From positions 261,794-325,793 of the forward strand of contig NZ_KB849230.1 of NCBI RefSeq assembly GCF_000368045.1: a stretch of DNA of 64,000 nt, written 5' to 3'. This document shows, in pieces, positions 1-8,428 of the stretch (its first letter is position 1; each line of letters starts with the position of its first letter). The DNA comes from Acinetobacter johnsonii CIP 64.6 (GTDB lineage Bacteria > Pseudomonadota > Gammaproteobacteria > Pseudomonadales > Moraxellaceae). The notes under the pieces were generated by a model. That model was not told the origin of the DNA. It did not search any database and saw nothing but the letters and a program-made list of their open reading frames with translations. The translations under genes were made by a program, and so were the position numbers.

Positions 1-123
1 ATTGTTCGTAGCGAGGGAAAAGCTATACGCTCTATTAAACAGATTTCAGGTGATAACATCCAAGTAGAATTACAGGATGGTACCATTCAAGCAAATGTAA
101 CGAAGGTAATTGGTAATGAGTAA
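1..123 (+). CDS. xseA: Exodeoxyribonuclease VII large subunit, C-terminal end (partial)
   Basis: The first 40 codons in frame 1 run off the left edge and end in TAA. The visible tail (ending in KVIGNE) fits the short basic C-terminus of XseA, the catalytic subunit of exonuclease VII, which degrades single-stranded DNA. The assignment rests mostly on the next gene being xseB, which overlaps this stop codon by 8 bases. That is the usual translationally coupled order. Nothing upstream is visible. Confidence 0.75.
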   Translation: MVRSEGKAIRSIKQISGDNIQVELQDGTIQANVTKVIGNE

Positions 124-319
124 AAAAGAACTCTCTTTCAAGGAAGGCTATGAAGTCCTTAAAAAGAATGCTGAGCTATTGGAGTCACAAAATGAGCCAG
201 ACATCGACAATTTAATGAAAATCGTTGAAGAGTCCATGACAGCATATAAAGCCTGTAAGACACGTGTAGATGCTGTGCAACAGGCTTTGAATGAAACGTT
301 CAATAGGAATAGCGATTAA
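116..319 (+). CDS. xseB: Exodeoxyribonuclease VII small subunit
   Basis: A 67-residue protein with the XseB pattern: an N-terminal KKELSFKEGYEVLKK helix, then an acidic helix and the segment around AYKACKTRVD. XseB is the small helical subunit that binds several-fold to XseA to make exonuclease VII, which trims single-stranded DNA in repair. I chose the ATG at 116 (MSKKEL). A TTG six bases upstream would add two residues but has no better ribosome site. The ATG lies inside the end of xseA, as expected for coupled translation of the pair. The length is slightly below the usual 70-80 residues. Confidence 0.85.
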   Translation: MSKKELSFKEGYEVLKKNAELLESQNEPDIDNLMKIVEESMTAYKACKTRVDAVQQALNETFNRNSD

Positions 320-495
320 TTAGATAGCGTCCCAATAACTTCATGACATTAAGCAATATTCAAATATTTTTTATCAAAACCCTCTAAAAGCAACATGTTC
401 TATAAAAACCTAAGTGATTAGAGATGTCTTTAATCAAGCAATGGTCAAGCAAATAAATAAAAAATTAAACATTAAAATGGTGAAGTTAAGAATTT

Positions 496-537
496 CTAAG
501 AGGTACTTTTGTTTTTTGTTGGTATTTTTGTTGGTAT
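496..537 (-). pseudogene. Possible remnant of an integrase N-terminus
   Basis: On the minus strand, codons from an ATA at 537 read IPTKIPTKNKSTS and then stop. The repeated PTK pattern resembles the start of some phage-type tyrosine integrases, with ATA in place of ATG. It lies about 60 bases from a tRNA-3'-end-like sequence, the usual position of an integrase start next to its attachment site. This is weak evidence because the segment is only 13 codons long. Confidence 0.25.
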
Positions 538-593
538 AAAAAAAAATTAAAAATATTTATCTTTTTAAAAACAATTTATTAATTAAAATATGT

Positions 594-612
594 GAATCCC
601 TCTTTCCCGCCA
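594..612 (+). other. tRNA 3'-end-like segment (possible attachment scar)
   Basis: GAATCCCTCTTTCCCGCCA resembles the T-arm, acceptor stem and GCCA end of a serine-type tRNA. No tRNA body precedes it and one acceptor position appears to be missing. It is followed directly by a strong terminator, as a real tRNA 3' end often is. It may be a leftover attachment site of a lost element. The rest of the 320-926 gap is AT-rich and I see no gene in it. Confidence 0.35.
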
Positions 613-619
613 AAATTTT

Positions 620-656
620 AAAGACCTTAATCGAAAGATTAAGGTCTTTTTTTTAT
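620..656 (+). terminator. Rho-independent terminator
   Basis: A perfect 13-bp stem (AAAGACCTTAATC paired with GATTAAGGTCTTT) with a GAAA loop, followed by a run of T. No gene ends immediately before it except the tRNA-like scar. Confidence 0.8.
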
Positions 657-926
657 GCTGAACATTCTTATTTAGACTTGGCACAAAGTCTGCTTCATAA
701 AAACGACTCTTCACAAAACAGAATAATTTGCACCACAAAGTGAAATATTTATTCAAAAATAAACGCTTGAACCTGATTCAAACTTGAGCTAAAACAATTT
801 CTAAGGGAGGTTAAAATAAATCATCAATGATCATCTAGATGCAATGTTTATGAAGCACAATTCATTTGCGGTATATAACTAGCGAAACACTAAATTGACC
901 AATAAAACTGCTATTCGGGAGTCAGA

Positions 927-1154
927 ATGAATAACAGCACCAATTATGTCAAACAAATTAAAAACGCTAAACGAGGCGGTTATACCCCAACCCTTGCAAA
1001 GGATGTCAACAAACATAAAATTCAAAAAGCAATTCGTCTGATTGAACAATGGAGAACGCTGGCCAATGAACTCAAACCTCAAATGCAACTCGACATGGCT
1101 TTTACGTTGGAAGAATGTGCCCAAGACCTCGATCAAATTTTAAGGAGCAAATGA
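927..1154 (+). CDS. Small hypothetical protein (75 aa)
   Basis: A basic, helical 75-residue protein (MNNSTNYVKQIKNAKRGG..., ending in LDQILRSK) with no signal peptide or membrane segment. A good ribosome site (GGGAG) precedes the ATG. A perfect 10-bp terminator hairpin follows at 1223-1246, so it looks like a real monocistronic gene. I do not recognise a family. The N-terminal 'YVKQIKNAKRGGYTPTLAKDVNKHK' stretch is basic, so nucleic-acid binding is possible but unproven. The opposite strand is also open here but has no ribosome site. Confidence 0.65.
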   Translation: MNNSTNYVKQIKNAKRGGYTPTLAKDVNKHKIQKAIRLIEQWRTLANELKPQMQLDMAFTLEECAQDLDQILRSK

Positions 1155-1222
1155 GTTCCATGTTTTCACTTAACCCTATTTAAAAACAGTTTCATCACAG
1201 CCCTCAAATTTTATTCTTAGCT

Positions 1223-1255
1223 TTCACCCACCCTTTGGTGGGTGAAGTTTGCACA
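1223..1255 (+). terminator. Hairpin terminator after the 75-aa gene
   Basis: Perfect 10-bp stem TTCACCCACC / GGTGGGTGAA with a CTTT loop. Only a short T stretch follows, so its strength is uncertain. Confidence 0.6.
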
Positions 1256-1331
1256 AACAATCATGTGCATTTCAATCGCTCACTTTTTGGCTTGCGTTTT
1301 CAAGAAAATCCGCTATTATTCTCACCACGTT

Positions 1332-1407
<76 letters not shown>

Positions 1408-1418
1408 TTTTATACTTA

Positions 1419-1448
1419 GCCTCGCTTTTTAGTGAGGCTTTGTTGTTT
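1419..1448 (+). terminator. Terminator after tRNA-Thr
   Basis: GCCTCGC and GTGAGGC arms around a T-rich loop, followed by a TTGTTGTTT tract, just after the tRNA. Confidence 0.6.
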
Positions 1449-1474
1449 CTGGCCCTTTGGTTTTTTATTTCATT

Positions 1475-2305
1475 TTAAATGTCTTTAACTGCTGTAATTT
1501 GAACATAGCGCACGATGCCCTGTTCAAATAATTTCTGGCAGAGCTTAGCGGTCATTTTAATTTTGAAATGATCCAAATTTTGAGCGACCTGTTGGACTAA
1601 ATGCACATGATAATAACGAGAAAACCCCGCCAAAACTGCATCTGATAAATCTTCAATAGCGACCTGCTGATAGTCTTGTGCTTCTATCGAATGCTTCAAA
1701 TCCACTTCTAACTGAAGATGTTCCAAATGAACATCGGCTGCTTTTAACAGCATTTTCAGTTGAAGTTTCTCAAAACGATTTAAATTCAAAAATGCATCAC
1801 TCAACATCAGATAGTGAAAACCGATGCGCCCTTTTGAATTTAAAACAGAATAGATTGAACTTAGAAATGAATTTAAATCACCGTGATAAGCGGCATCGAG
1901 GCAAAACACCACATCAAAAGGTGCTGAAAATAGCTTTGAATTTAAATTTAAAAATGACGTTTGAATGATGTGTATATTTGAATTTAAAGTGTGTTGTATA
2001 CGCTGAACACATTCGGCTTGTAACTCAACCGCACAAAGTTGCTGAACATGGTAATGCTGCTGCCACAGCAATAGACTCGCGCCCTGCCCACAACCCAAGT
2101 CTAAAACACGGTCATTTGATTTTAGCTGTAATCGATCAGCAAGATGTGTTGCCAGTGTTTGGCAAGCCTCAGGATAGGATGACCTTGCGTCATCCCAATA
2201 GCCAAGATTGCTCCAAGCCAATACAGCGTGATCTCCCAATTGTTTTGCATCAATTGCATATTTATGTTTGGGCAGATGTCGCTGTAAGGTTTGGAGCCAT
2301 TTCAT
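1475..2305 (-). CDS. SAM-dependent class I methyltransferase
   Basis: A 276-residue protein with the SAM-binding motif VLDLGCGQG at residues 67-75 and an acidic ribose-binding residue in AVELQ near residue 93. A post-I motif (DVVFCLDAAYH) sits in the middle. The fold resembles UbiE/cyclopropane-synthase-type enzymes that act on small molecules or lipids. It starts 3 bases after the stop of the FAD oxidoreductase, so the two are co-transcribed. An amine-oxidase-like flavoprotein paired with a methyltransferase of this kind is often seen in lipid-modification clusters, which suggests fatty-acyl chemistry, but the substrate is unknown. The far C-terminus is not diagnostic. Confidence 0.8.
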   Translation of the reverse strand: MKWLQTLQRHLPKHKYAIDAKQLGDHAVLAWSNLGYWDDARSSYPEACQTLATHLADRLQLKSNDRVLDLGCGQGASLLLWQQHYHVQQLCAVELQAECVQRIQHTLNSNIHIIQTSFLNLNSKLFSAPFDVVFCLDAAYHGDLNSFLSSIYSVLNSKGRIGFHYLMLSDAFLNLNRFEKLQLKMLLKAADVHLEHLQLEVDLKHSIEAQDYQQVAIEDLSDAVLAGFSRYYHVHLVQQVAQNLDHFKIKMTAKLCQKLFEQGIVRYVQITAVKDI

Positions 2306-2308
2306 GCT

Positions 2309-3607
2309 TTAGTAGCCGAGTTGTGGGGCAACCTCAACTTTAGGTTTTAATCCAACAAACGGCAATGGTGCACCGAAAATTTCTGCAATATGCATTGCTG
2401 AAGTGACGGCAGACTCTAAAATAGGCAGACCATCACACGACCATGAACCACAGAAGAAGACTTTTCGGTTAGCACTCTTATGGCGTTGTTGTAACTCTTG
2501 ATTCAAAGCCACAGTTTGCGAGTCCACCACCGCACGGGTCAAAGTTACTGTTGAAATCACTTTTTTCGGGTCAATCTCGGTCACAGGCTGCCACGTTTGG
2601 AACACGGCGTTTTTACCGACCAGACTTGGTTCGACTGAATTGAGCCAAACGGTGAACTGTTGACGGGTAAACTTACGGTCCATCATATAGCTCAGCACCG
2701 ACCAGTCTTTACGCTTAGGCGGCATCACGGAAGGATCAGTATGGATCACCAGCTGACCTTGCTCAAAACGGAACTGTTTTAACAGGGTAATATCATCTGC
2801 AAACTGAACAGGATCTAAAAACTCTTCAATTTTTGTGGTTGGCGTTGCCACCACCACACGGTCAAACAGTTGCTGTTCGCCCTTATTATTTTCAACCAAA
2901 ACCTTGTCACCTTGTTCAGTGACTTTGCTAATAGCAGATCCGCTTTGGATATTGATGTTTTCAATCAATTTATCGACCAAGGCAGGTGTTCCCCCTTGTA
3001 TACGCAATAAAGCATCACCATCCGTCAACTGACGTAAAAAGATCAGCAGCGGTTTCGCTGGCCATTCGCCAATGGTTTTTGGATTACAGGTACAGATGGT
3101 ATAGAGCACAGGCATGACTGCGCCATGCCAAAACACTTCTTCAATGTCATGCTGGTTGATAAATTCAGCCAAGGTAATGTCTTGATCTTTAGATTTGAAG
3201 AATTTAGCAATCGCGGTTTTAAGCTGCAACATACCTTTAACCAAGCGCCATCCATACTGCTGTAGGCCTTTACGGTTATTGATAATCGGGAAATTGCCAA
3301 TGCGGCTACGCGTAGTGGTTAACCATGTTTCTGTACGGTCTTCAAACAACCAACTACATGCCATATAGGTGCGTACTGGATACGTTTTGATGCCTAAATA
3401 AGTCGCAAGACTTAAGGTATTTTTCCATAAGTGTGGGTTCATGACACGTAACGGAGCATCAATCAGACCACCTTCAAACTCTGTACTGTGGCTATCCATC
3501 CCTCGCCCAGTCAGTGCTTCGAAAATAGTGATATTATGCCCAGCATCCTTTAGAATTCTTGCGGTAGCAAGACCGGCCATGCCGCTACCAATAACTGCAA
3601 TATCCAA
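2309..3607 (-). CDS. FAD/NAD(P)-dependent oxidoreductase (amine-oxidase-like)
   Basis: A 432-residue flavoprotein. The N-terminal Rossmann motif VIGSGMAGLA (residues 5-14) binds the ADP part of FAD, with the acidic residue in FEALTGRG about 20 residues later. The C-terminal FCGSWSCDGLPILESAVTSA segment is the second FAD-binding region of the amine-oxidase/phytoene-desaturase fold. No signal peptide or membrane helix is visible. It is the first gene of a two-gene unit with the methyltransferase downstream. The substrate cannot be told from sequence. Predicted NAD/FAD-binding proteins of this kind commonly sit beside cyclopropane-synthase-like methyltransferases. Confidence 0.8.
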   Translation of the reverse strand: MDIAVIGSGMAGLATARILKDAGHNITIFEALTGRGMDSHSTEFEGGLIDAPLRVMNPHLWKNTLSLATYLGIKTYPVRTYMACSWLFEDRTETWLTTTRSRIGNFPIINNRKGLQQYGWRLVKGMLQLKTAIAKFFKSKDQDITLAEFINQHDIEEVFWHGAVMPVLYTICTCNPKTIGEWPAKPLLIFLRQLTDGDALLRIQGGTPALVDKLIENINIQSGSAISKVTEQGDKVLVENNKGEQQLFDRVVVATPTTKIEEFLDPVQFADDITLLKQFRFEQGQLVIHTDPSVMPPKRKDWSVLSYMMDRKFTRQQFTVWLNSVEPSLVGKNAVFQTWQPVTEIDPKKVISTVTLTRAVVDSQTVALNQELQQRHKSANRKVFFCGSWSCDGLPILESAVTSAMHIAEIFGAPLPFVGLKPKVEVAPQLGY

Positions 3608-3877
3608 AATTATGATCCGTCAGTCTGACTTATATTGACTGAAATTATGACCCAATGTCGAAAAAATAGGGCTATTAAAAAATACCAGAATCACATTTTT
3701 TCATGTGCCGCACCGATAGGACGATATCTGCTTAAATTACATTTCATTACAGTAAAAAATCACTCAAATAAGCACGCGTTTTTTATAGATTTTATTTCAA
3801 ATAAAAATATAAGTTGTTTAAAAACAAGGTATATAAATTAACTATTTTTATAACATCTGTTTTACAAACTGGCGAAA

Positions 3878-4008
3878 AGGCGCTAAGATGCGCCTCGCAT
3901 AAAAACGATAAATACATCACACAATAATCCATGACCAACTATGCAAAACAAGAAGACTACAGCGCCTAAAAAATCCCTACCCTTGACCGAGTAGGGATTT
4001 CTTCTTTT
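3878..4008. terminator. Two hairpins between oxidoreductase and pirin genes
   Basis: A 10-bp stem AAATCCCTAC/GTAGGGATTT (3971-4000) with T-rich tracts on both sides terminates the pirin gene on the minus strand. A second stem AGGCGC/GCGCCT lies at 3878-3895. The rest of the 3608-4021 gap is AT-rich; I see no gene in it. Confidence 0.7.
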
Positions 4009-4021
4009 TAGCGACAAGATT

Positions 4022-4903
4022 TTAGTCCACCACAGCAACAGGGATTTCACCAAACTTGCCACGATTAAAATCATCAAAAGCTTGCACAATTTCCGCTTTG
4101 CTATTCATCACAAATGGACCATAACCTTGAATCGGTTCATTCAGGGGTTCACCGGTCAACACCAAAAACTTAGTGTCTTGCAGCGCTTGTAGTTGAATTG
4201 CAGCTTCGCCATCTTGAGCGAACATCACAATGGAACTATCCACCACTTTTTGCGTGCCATTAATCAGCACTTCACCACTGAGCACCACCACAATCGTGTT
4301 ATGCGTGACGGGCACATGGATAAAAGTTTCGTACTCTGCTTTTAATTCACCATCCCAAACATTGACGGGACTATACGTTTGAGCAGGGCCATGATGACCA
4401 CCAAACTCACCCGCAATCACACGTATGTGTCCAGCATTATCATCCATTTCGATGCGCGGGATATCTGCCACGGTCAAGGCTTGATAACGTGGTGTGGTCA
4501 TTTTGCCTTTGGCTGGCAAATTCACCCAAAGTTGCACCATTTCAAACAAACCACCATGCTCAGCAAAGGCAGGAGAATGAAACTCTTCATGTACCACACC
4601 TGAACCCGCAGTCATCCACTGTACATCGCCAGTATTGATGGTACCACCGCCGCCGCTAGAGTCTTTGTGCGTCACTTCACCACTATAGGCGATGGTAACC
4701 GTTTCAAAACCACGATGCGGGTGTGAACCCACACCACGTTGCGATGTGGTTGGATCAAATTTGTAAGGTGCAGCATAGTCCAAAAGTAGAAACGGACTAA
4801 TCGCTTGCCCTAGGCGATCATATGAGAAGAGGTTTTTGACAGGAAAACCATCACCCACCCAATGCATGTCTTGATTACGATAAACACCAATTACTTTTTT
4901 CAT
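4022..4903 (-). CDS. Pirin family bicupin protein
   Basis: A 293-residue bicupin. The N-terminal cupin has the pirin metal-ligand pattern: H61 and H63 in HPHRGFETV, and H105 and E107 in VVHEEFHS, matching the Fe-binding His/His/His/Glu set of pirins and bacterial quercetin 2,3-dioxygenases. The C-terminal cupin holds the FVMNSKAEIVQAFDDFNRGKFG tail typical of the family. It is probably a cytoplasmic metal-dependent enzyme or stress/redox protein. It is transcribed divergently from a YcaC-type hydrolase, with a LysR gene next to that. A 7-2-7 inverted repeat overlaps its ribosome-binding region (4912-4927). Confidence 0.88.
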   Translation of the reverse strand: MKKVIGVYRNQDMHWVGDGFPVKNLFSYDRLGQAISPFLLLDYAAPYKFDPTTSQRGVGSHPHRGFETVTIAYSGEVTHKDSSGGGGTINTGDVQWMTAGSGVVHEEFHSPAFAEHGGLFEMVQLWVNLPAKGKMTTPRYQALTVADIPRIEMDDNAGHIRVIAGEFGGHHGPAQTYSPVNVWDGELKAEYETFIHVPVTHNTIVVVLSGEVLINGTQKVVDSSIVMFAQDGEAAIQLQALQDTKFLVLTGEPLNEPIQGYGPFVMNSKAEIVQAFDDFNRGKFGEIPVAVVD

Positions 4904-4911
4904 CTTGGAAC

Positions 4912-4927
4912 TCCTATCTCGATAGGA
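4912..4927 (-). promoter_or_regulatory. Inverted repeat over the pirin ribosome-binding site
   Basis: TCCTATC-TC-GATAGGA is a perfect 7-bp inverted repeat ending 8 bases before the pirin start. On the transcribed strand its 3' arm contains the AGGA of the ribosome site. It could be an operator or an RNA hairpin that hides the site. The rest of the 4904-5235 gap shows no gene. Confidence 0.4.
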
Positions 4928-5235
4928 TGAATATGCAATCTATACTACCCCTTTCCTCATCCGTCTTATAGCACTGCGCTAGTACACACAATCACACGAA
5001 TAGGACAATCTCGTTAAAATCGTATCACCCACATAAAAACCAATTTAAAAACAAAGCCTTTCTTTATCTTTATGGCATATTTTTGCTCAAATTTTCCTAT
5101 TTTTAAGATTAAGCATCTCGTTTGGCTTATTTTATTGTCTCATTTTCCTACCTATGATGATGTTCAAGCTCAAGGCACTAACCTTCTTACTGATTGCCCT
5201 GAGACTCGACTGATAATCACAACGAGGACAGAAAA

Positions 5236-5862
5236 ATGGCGAAACCTTATATTCGTTTAGATAAAGATAATGCAGCGGTTCTTTTGGTTGACCACCAAGC
5301 GGGTCTACTTTCACTGGTCCGTGACATTGACCCTGACAAATTTAAAAATAACGTACTCGCACTGGCTGCTGCCGCGAAATATTTTAATCTTCCCACCATT
5401 CTGACCACCAGTTTTGAAGAGGGTCCAAACGGTCCTTTGGTCCCTGAATTGGTCGAAATGTTCCCCGATGCACCCTATATTGCACGCCCAGGGCAAATCA
5501 ATGCATGGGACAATGAAGACTTTGTTCAAGCCGTGAAAGCCACAGGTAAAAAACAATTGATTATTGCGGGTGTAGTAACTGAAGTCTGTGTGGCCTTCCC
5601 TGCACTGTCAGCACTGGAAGAAGAGTTTGATGTCTTTGTGATTACCGATGCATCGGGAACCTTTAACCCCATCACCCGTGATGCAGCATGGGATCGCATG
5701 TCTCAGGCAGGCGCGCAGCTGATGTCATGGTTTGGTGCAGCATGTGAATTACACCGCGACTGGCGTAATGATATTGAAGGCCTCGGTTCACTCTTTGCAG
5801 CGCATATTCCAGACTATAAAAACCTGATTCAAAGCTATAGCAAAAATACAGCGCAGAAATAA
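5236..5862 (+). CDS. ycaC: YcaC-like isochorismatase-superfamily hydrolase
   Basis: A 208-residue cysteine hydrolase fold protein, very like E. coli YcaC along its length (MAKPYIRLDKDNAAVLLVDH, then PGQINAWDNEDF). D19 in LLVDHQ and C118 in VVTEVCVAF are the acid and nucleophile of the superfamily. Position 84 (ARPG) is Arg. These enzymes act on amide-type substrates, but YcaC itself has no firmly known substrate. The start is an ATG with AGGACAG upstream. A terminator at 5875-5898 closes the gene before the LysR regulator, which is a likely controller. Confidence 0.88.
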   Translation: MAKPYIRLDKDNAAVLLVDHQAGLLSLVRDIDPDKFKNNVLALAAAAKYFNLPTILTTSFEEGPNGPLVPELVEMFPDAPYIARPGQINAWDNEDFVQAVKATGKKQLIIAGVVTEVCVAFPALSALEEEFDVFVITDASGTFNPITRDAAWDRMSQAGAQLMSWFGAACELHRDWRNDIEGLGSLFAAHIPDYKNLIQSYSKNTAQK

Positions 5863-5874
5863 TTCAACCTGAGC

Positions 5875-5900
5875 AAAAGCGATCTTCGGATCGCTTTTTT
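5875..5900 (+). terminator. Terminator after ycaC
   Basis: A 10-bp stem (AAAAGCGATC / GATCGCTTTT) with a TTCG tetraloop and T-tract. Confidence 0.85.
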
Positions 5901-5989
5901 GTCGTGCGCAATCGTTAGCGATGATACAGTATCAGATCATCCATCACAGACTGCCTTCGGTCACAAATCAATACAGGCTTGAACCCATC

Positions 5990-6913
5990 ATGCATTCATT
6001 TGACGACTATTATTATTTTTATCTTGTGGTCAAACACGGCGGTTTCAGTGCAGCAAGTGATGCCTCGAACATCACCAAGTCTAAGCTTAGTCGCCGTATT
6101 TTAGACCTTGAAGCCAAGTACAACGTGACCCTGATTCAGCGTTCAACACGACATTTTAAAGTCACACCTTTGGGACAAGAGCTGTTTGAAGAATGTCGTC
6201 AAATCATTCAGCAAGTCGAAAGTGCACACAATGTTTTACTGAAACAGAAAAGTGAACCGCAAGGTTTAATCAAGATCAGCTGCCCTTCTGTGATGATGCG
6301 CTATCAAGTGCGAAGTTTACTCAATCATTTTTTAAAACAATATCCCAACGTCCAAGTGGAAATGGAGCTGACCAGCCGTCGTGTCGATGTCTTGCATGAT
6401 GACATTGATCTTGCCATTCGGACCAATTTTAGTGCCAATGAAGACTCGAGCATTGTGGTCCGTGATGTGGTCAAAACTACGCACTGTTTGGTGGCCAGTC
6501 CTGATTTGCTACAAGGCCGTGAAATTCAATTTGCCACCGAGCTGAATGATTTTCCAACACTCGCACTGGGGGTACAAAAATCCGATTATCAATGGTTATT
6601 GCATCATACCCAGAGTGATGAACAGATCGTGATTCCTTTAGAACCACGGGTCAAAAGTAATGATGTCGCAGGTGTGTATTACTCGGCTCTAGATGGACTC
6701 GGCATTGCCAACCTGCCTTACTTAACGGTAGAGGCAGATATTGCTTCAGGTCGCCTGATTCACATTTTGCCCGACTGGTGTTCCAATATTGGAACCGTAC
6801 AGTTGGTCTATGCTTCACGTAAAGGACAACGTTTAGTCATGGAAAAACTGATTGAGCATTTGATTCAGGGTTTAAGAGACTTTGCCAGTACCAGCAAGGG
6901 TTACCATCTCTAG
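5990..6913 (+). CDS. LysR-family transcriptional regulator
   Basis: A 307-residue LTTR. The N-terminal winged HTH (DDYYYFYLVVKHGGFSAASDASNITKSKLSRRILDLE) is followed by the substrate-binding fold (LIKISCPSVMMRYQVRSLLNHFL and later segments). I start it at the ATG at 5990, which places the HTH at the normal position; an ATG 69 bases upstream would add a non-homologous extension. It probably senses a small molecule and may regulate the divergent pirin/ycaC genes, an inference from position only. A terminator follows at 6936-6962. Confidence 0.88.
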   Translation: MHSFDDYYYFYLVVKHGGFSAASDASNITKSKLSRRILDLEAKYNVTLIQRSTRHFKVTPLGQELFEECRQIIQQVESAHNVLLKQKSEPQGLIKISCPSVMMRYQVRSLLNHFLKQYPNVQVEMELTSRRVDVLHDDIDLAIRTNFSANEDSSIVVRDVVKTTHCLVASPDLLQGREIQFATELNDFPTLALGVQKSDYQWLLHHTQSDEQIVIPLEPRVKSNDVAGVYYSALDGLGIANLPYLTVEADIASGRLIHILPDWCSNIGTVQLVYASRKGQRLVMEKLIEHLIQGLRDFASTSKGYHL

Positions 6914-6935
6914 AACCGAAAAGAACCCACATAAA

Positions 6936-6962
6936 AAAATCAGCCACTTGGGCTGATTTTTT
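6936..6962 (+). terminator. Terminator after LysR gene
   Basis: Stem AAAATCAGCC / GGCTGATTTT with ACTTG loop and T-tract; it may also serve ahpC on the opposite strand. Confidence 0.8.
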
Positions 6963-7009
6963 ACAGGTATCATGCTCATGACTTAGCACAATGCAACCAT
7001 CGAGGTGAC

Positions 7010-7573
7010 TTAGATTTTACCAACCAAGTCGATTGACGGCGCAAGCGTTGCTTCACCTTCTTTCCATTTTGCAGGACATACTTCGCCTGGGTGTGCATGC
7101 ACATATTGTGCTGCTTTCACTTTGCGTAATAGTTCAGACGCATCGCGACCAATACCGCCAGCATTAATTTCAATAATTTGAATTTTACCTTCAGGATCAA
7201 TCACAAAAGTACCACGGTCTGCTAGACCTTCTGTTTCAATCAGCACGTCAAAGTTTTTAGACAAAGTCCAAGTTGGATCACCAATCAATGGATACTGAAT
7301 TTTACCAATCACATCTGACGTGTCGTGCCATGCTTTATGGGTAAAATGAGTATCAGTCGATACACCATAAATTTCCACACCCAGTTTTTTAAACTCAGCA
7401 TAGTGATCGGCTAAGTCGCCCAATTCTGTTGGACACACAAAGGTGAAATCAGCAGGATAGAAAAATACGACAGACCATGTGCCTTTCAAGTTTTGCTCAG
7501 ACAACTCAATGAATTCACCATTTTGGTAAGCTGTTGCATTAAACGCCTTAACTTCAGTATTGATTAAACTCAT
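7010..7573 (-). CDS. ahpC: Alkyl hydroperoxide reductase subunit C (peroxiredoxin)
   Basis: A 187-residue typical 2-Cys peroxiredoxin. The peroxidatic cysteine is C47 in FTFVCPTE and the resolving cysteine is in GEVCPAKW near residue 166. The C-terminal tail matches the AhpC length of E. coli. The enzyme reduces H2O2 and organic peroxides in the cytoplasm. I start it at MSLINTEV, which has GAGGA at the right spacing; an upstream ATG at 7630 would add a non-family leader. No ahpF lies next to it, so the reductase partner must be elsewhere. Confidence 0.95.
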   Translation of the reverse strand: MSLINTEVKAFNATAYQNGEFIELSEQNLKGTWSVVFFYPADFTFVCPTELGDLADHYAEFKKLGVEIYGVSTDTHFTHKAWHDTSDVIGKIQYPLIGDPTWTLSKNFDVLIETEGLADRGTFVIDPEGKIQIIEINAGGIGRDASELLRKVKAAQYVHAHPGEVCPAKWKEGEATLAPSIDLVGKI

Positions 7574-7854
7574 GTATTCGTCCTCAAAAGATTTGTGAGA
7601 GTGCTTAAGTGATGAAGCAAGAATACGCACAAACCAAAAATTGGTAAAACAGTAAGTTTTTATTATTTTTATCGGATTTTTAGATTAAATATTTCCCCCT
7701 CACGCTGTTGCCCGATTTTCACCATCTTGTGACCTAAATGAAAACCTTTCGATTTTTCAAATCGAGCTAATACAGTCAAATCTAGAGTCAAGCAGTGGAA
7801 AATCTATGATTTGGGAAGCCATTTCAGAGCCTTGATGTTCAATAAAAATTGAAT

Positions 7855-8349
7855 TTAAGCCGTTTCGGTCTGCCCGACCTGATGATAAGCACGATTAAAA
7901 TAAACCAAACTTTGCTCATGTTGGCTTTGTTGAATCGCGACAATACGGCACATAAAAACCGTATGTGTTCCAACTTCTTGAATGTCATCAATTTCACAGT
8001 CAAAATTGACCAAAGCATCCTTTAAAACAGGTGCGCCCGTTTCTAGCTCTGTCCACACACCATGTTTGAAACGCTCTTCAGACGTCATTTTAGATGCAAA
8101 GACATTCGAAATATGCTGATGTTGTGCACCTAACACATTCACCGATAAAATTTTATTGTCGACAAAATGTGCATGTGAACGCGATGCTTTATTCATACAG
8201 ACCAATAATGTCGGTGGTGTATCCGTCACACTGCATACGGCAGATGCTGTGAATCCATGACGATCAGCCATGCCTGCCGTAGTTACGACACTCACTGCAC
8301 TGGTTAACAAAGACATTGCATCTCTAAAGTCTGTTGCTTCAATCATCAT
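7855..8349 (-). CDS. Flavin reductase family protein (probable MesD/MesX partner)
   Basis: A 164-residue flavin-reductase domain protein. FRDAMSLLTSAVSVVTTAG and GFTASAVCSVTDTPPTLLVCMNKASRSH are the FMN-binding signature of short-chain NAD(P)H:flavin oxidoreductases. I start it at ATGATGATT (8349) behind TGAGGAA. It is the third gene of the mesX-mesD unit, 79 bp after mesD. MesD-type methionine synthases need oxygen and MesX, so a co-transcribed flavin reductase is a plausible electron supplier. That role is my inference. Confidence 0.85.
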   Translation of the reverse strand: MMIEATDFRDAMSLLTSAVSVVTTAGMADRHGFTASAVCSVTDTPPTLLVCMNKASRSHAHFVDNKILSVNVLGAQHQHISNVFASKMTSEERFKHGVWTELETGAPVLKDALVNFDCEIDDIQEVGTHTVFMCRIVAIQQSQHEQSLVYFNRAYHQVGQTETA

Positions 8350-8428
8350 TTTATTCCTCAGTAGAACGGACACATGCTTTGACTCAGATAAAAGCTACCC
8401 ATTTTATCAAACAGGTAACCCTTTCACA

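Noticed and set aside
594..612. A functional tRNA gene
   Set aside because: No acceptor 5' strand, D-arm or anticodon arm can be found upstream; only the 3'-like part exists.
1678..2343. Plus-strand frames within the methyltransferase gene
   Set aside because: They are antisense to a well-supported gene with clear SAM-binding motifs.
3635..3841. 68-residue plus-strand frame between the oxidoreductase and pirin genes
   Set aside because: No ribosome site, no family pattern and AT-rich intergenic composition; likely chance.
5072..5260. 62-residue frame overlapping the ycaC start
   Set aside because: It overlaps the ycaC start in another frame and has no support; the region is the divergent promoter.
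5485..5490. Loss of the active-site lysine in the YcaC-like hydrolase (Arg at 84)
   Set aside because: E. coli YcaC, as I recall, has the same ARPG segment, so this is normal for the subfamily.
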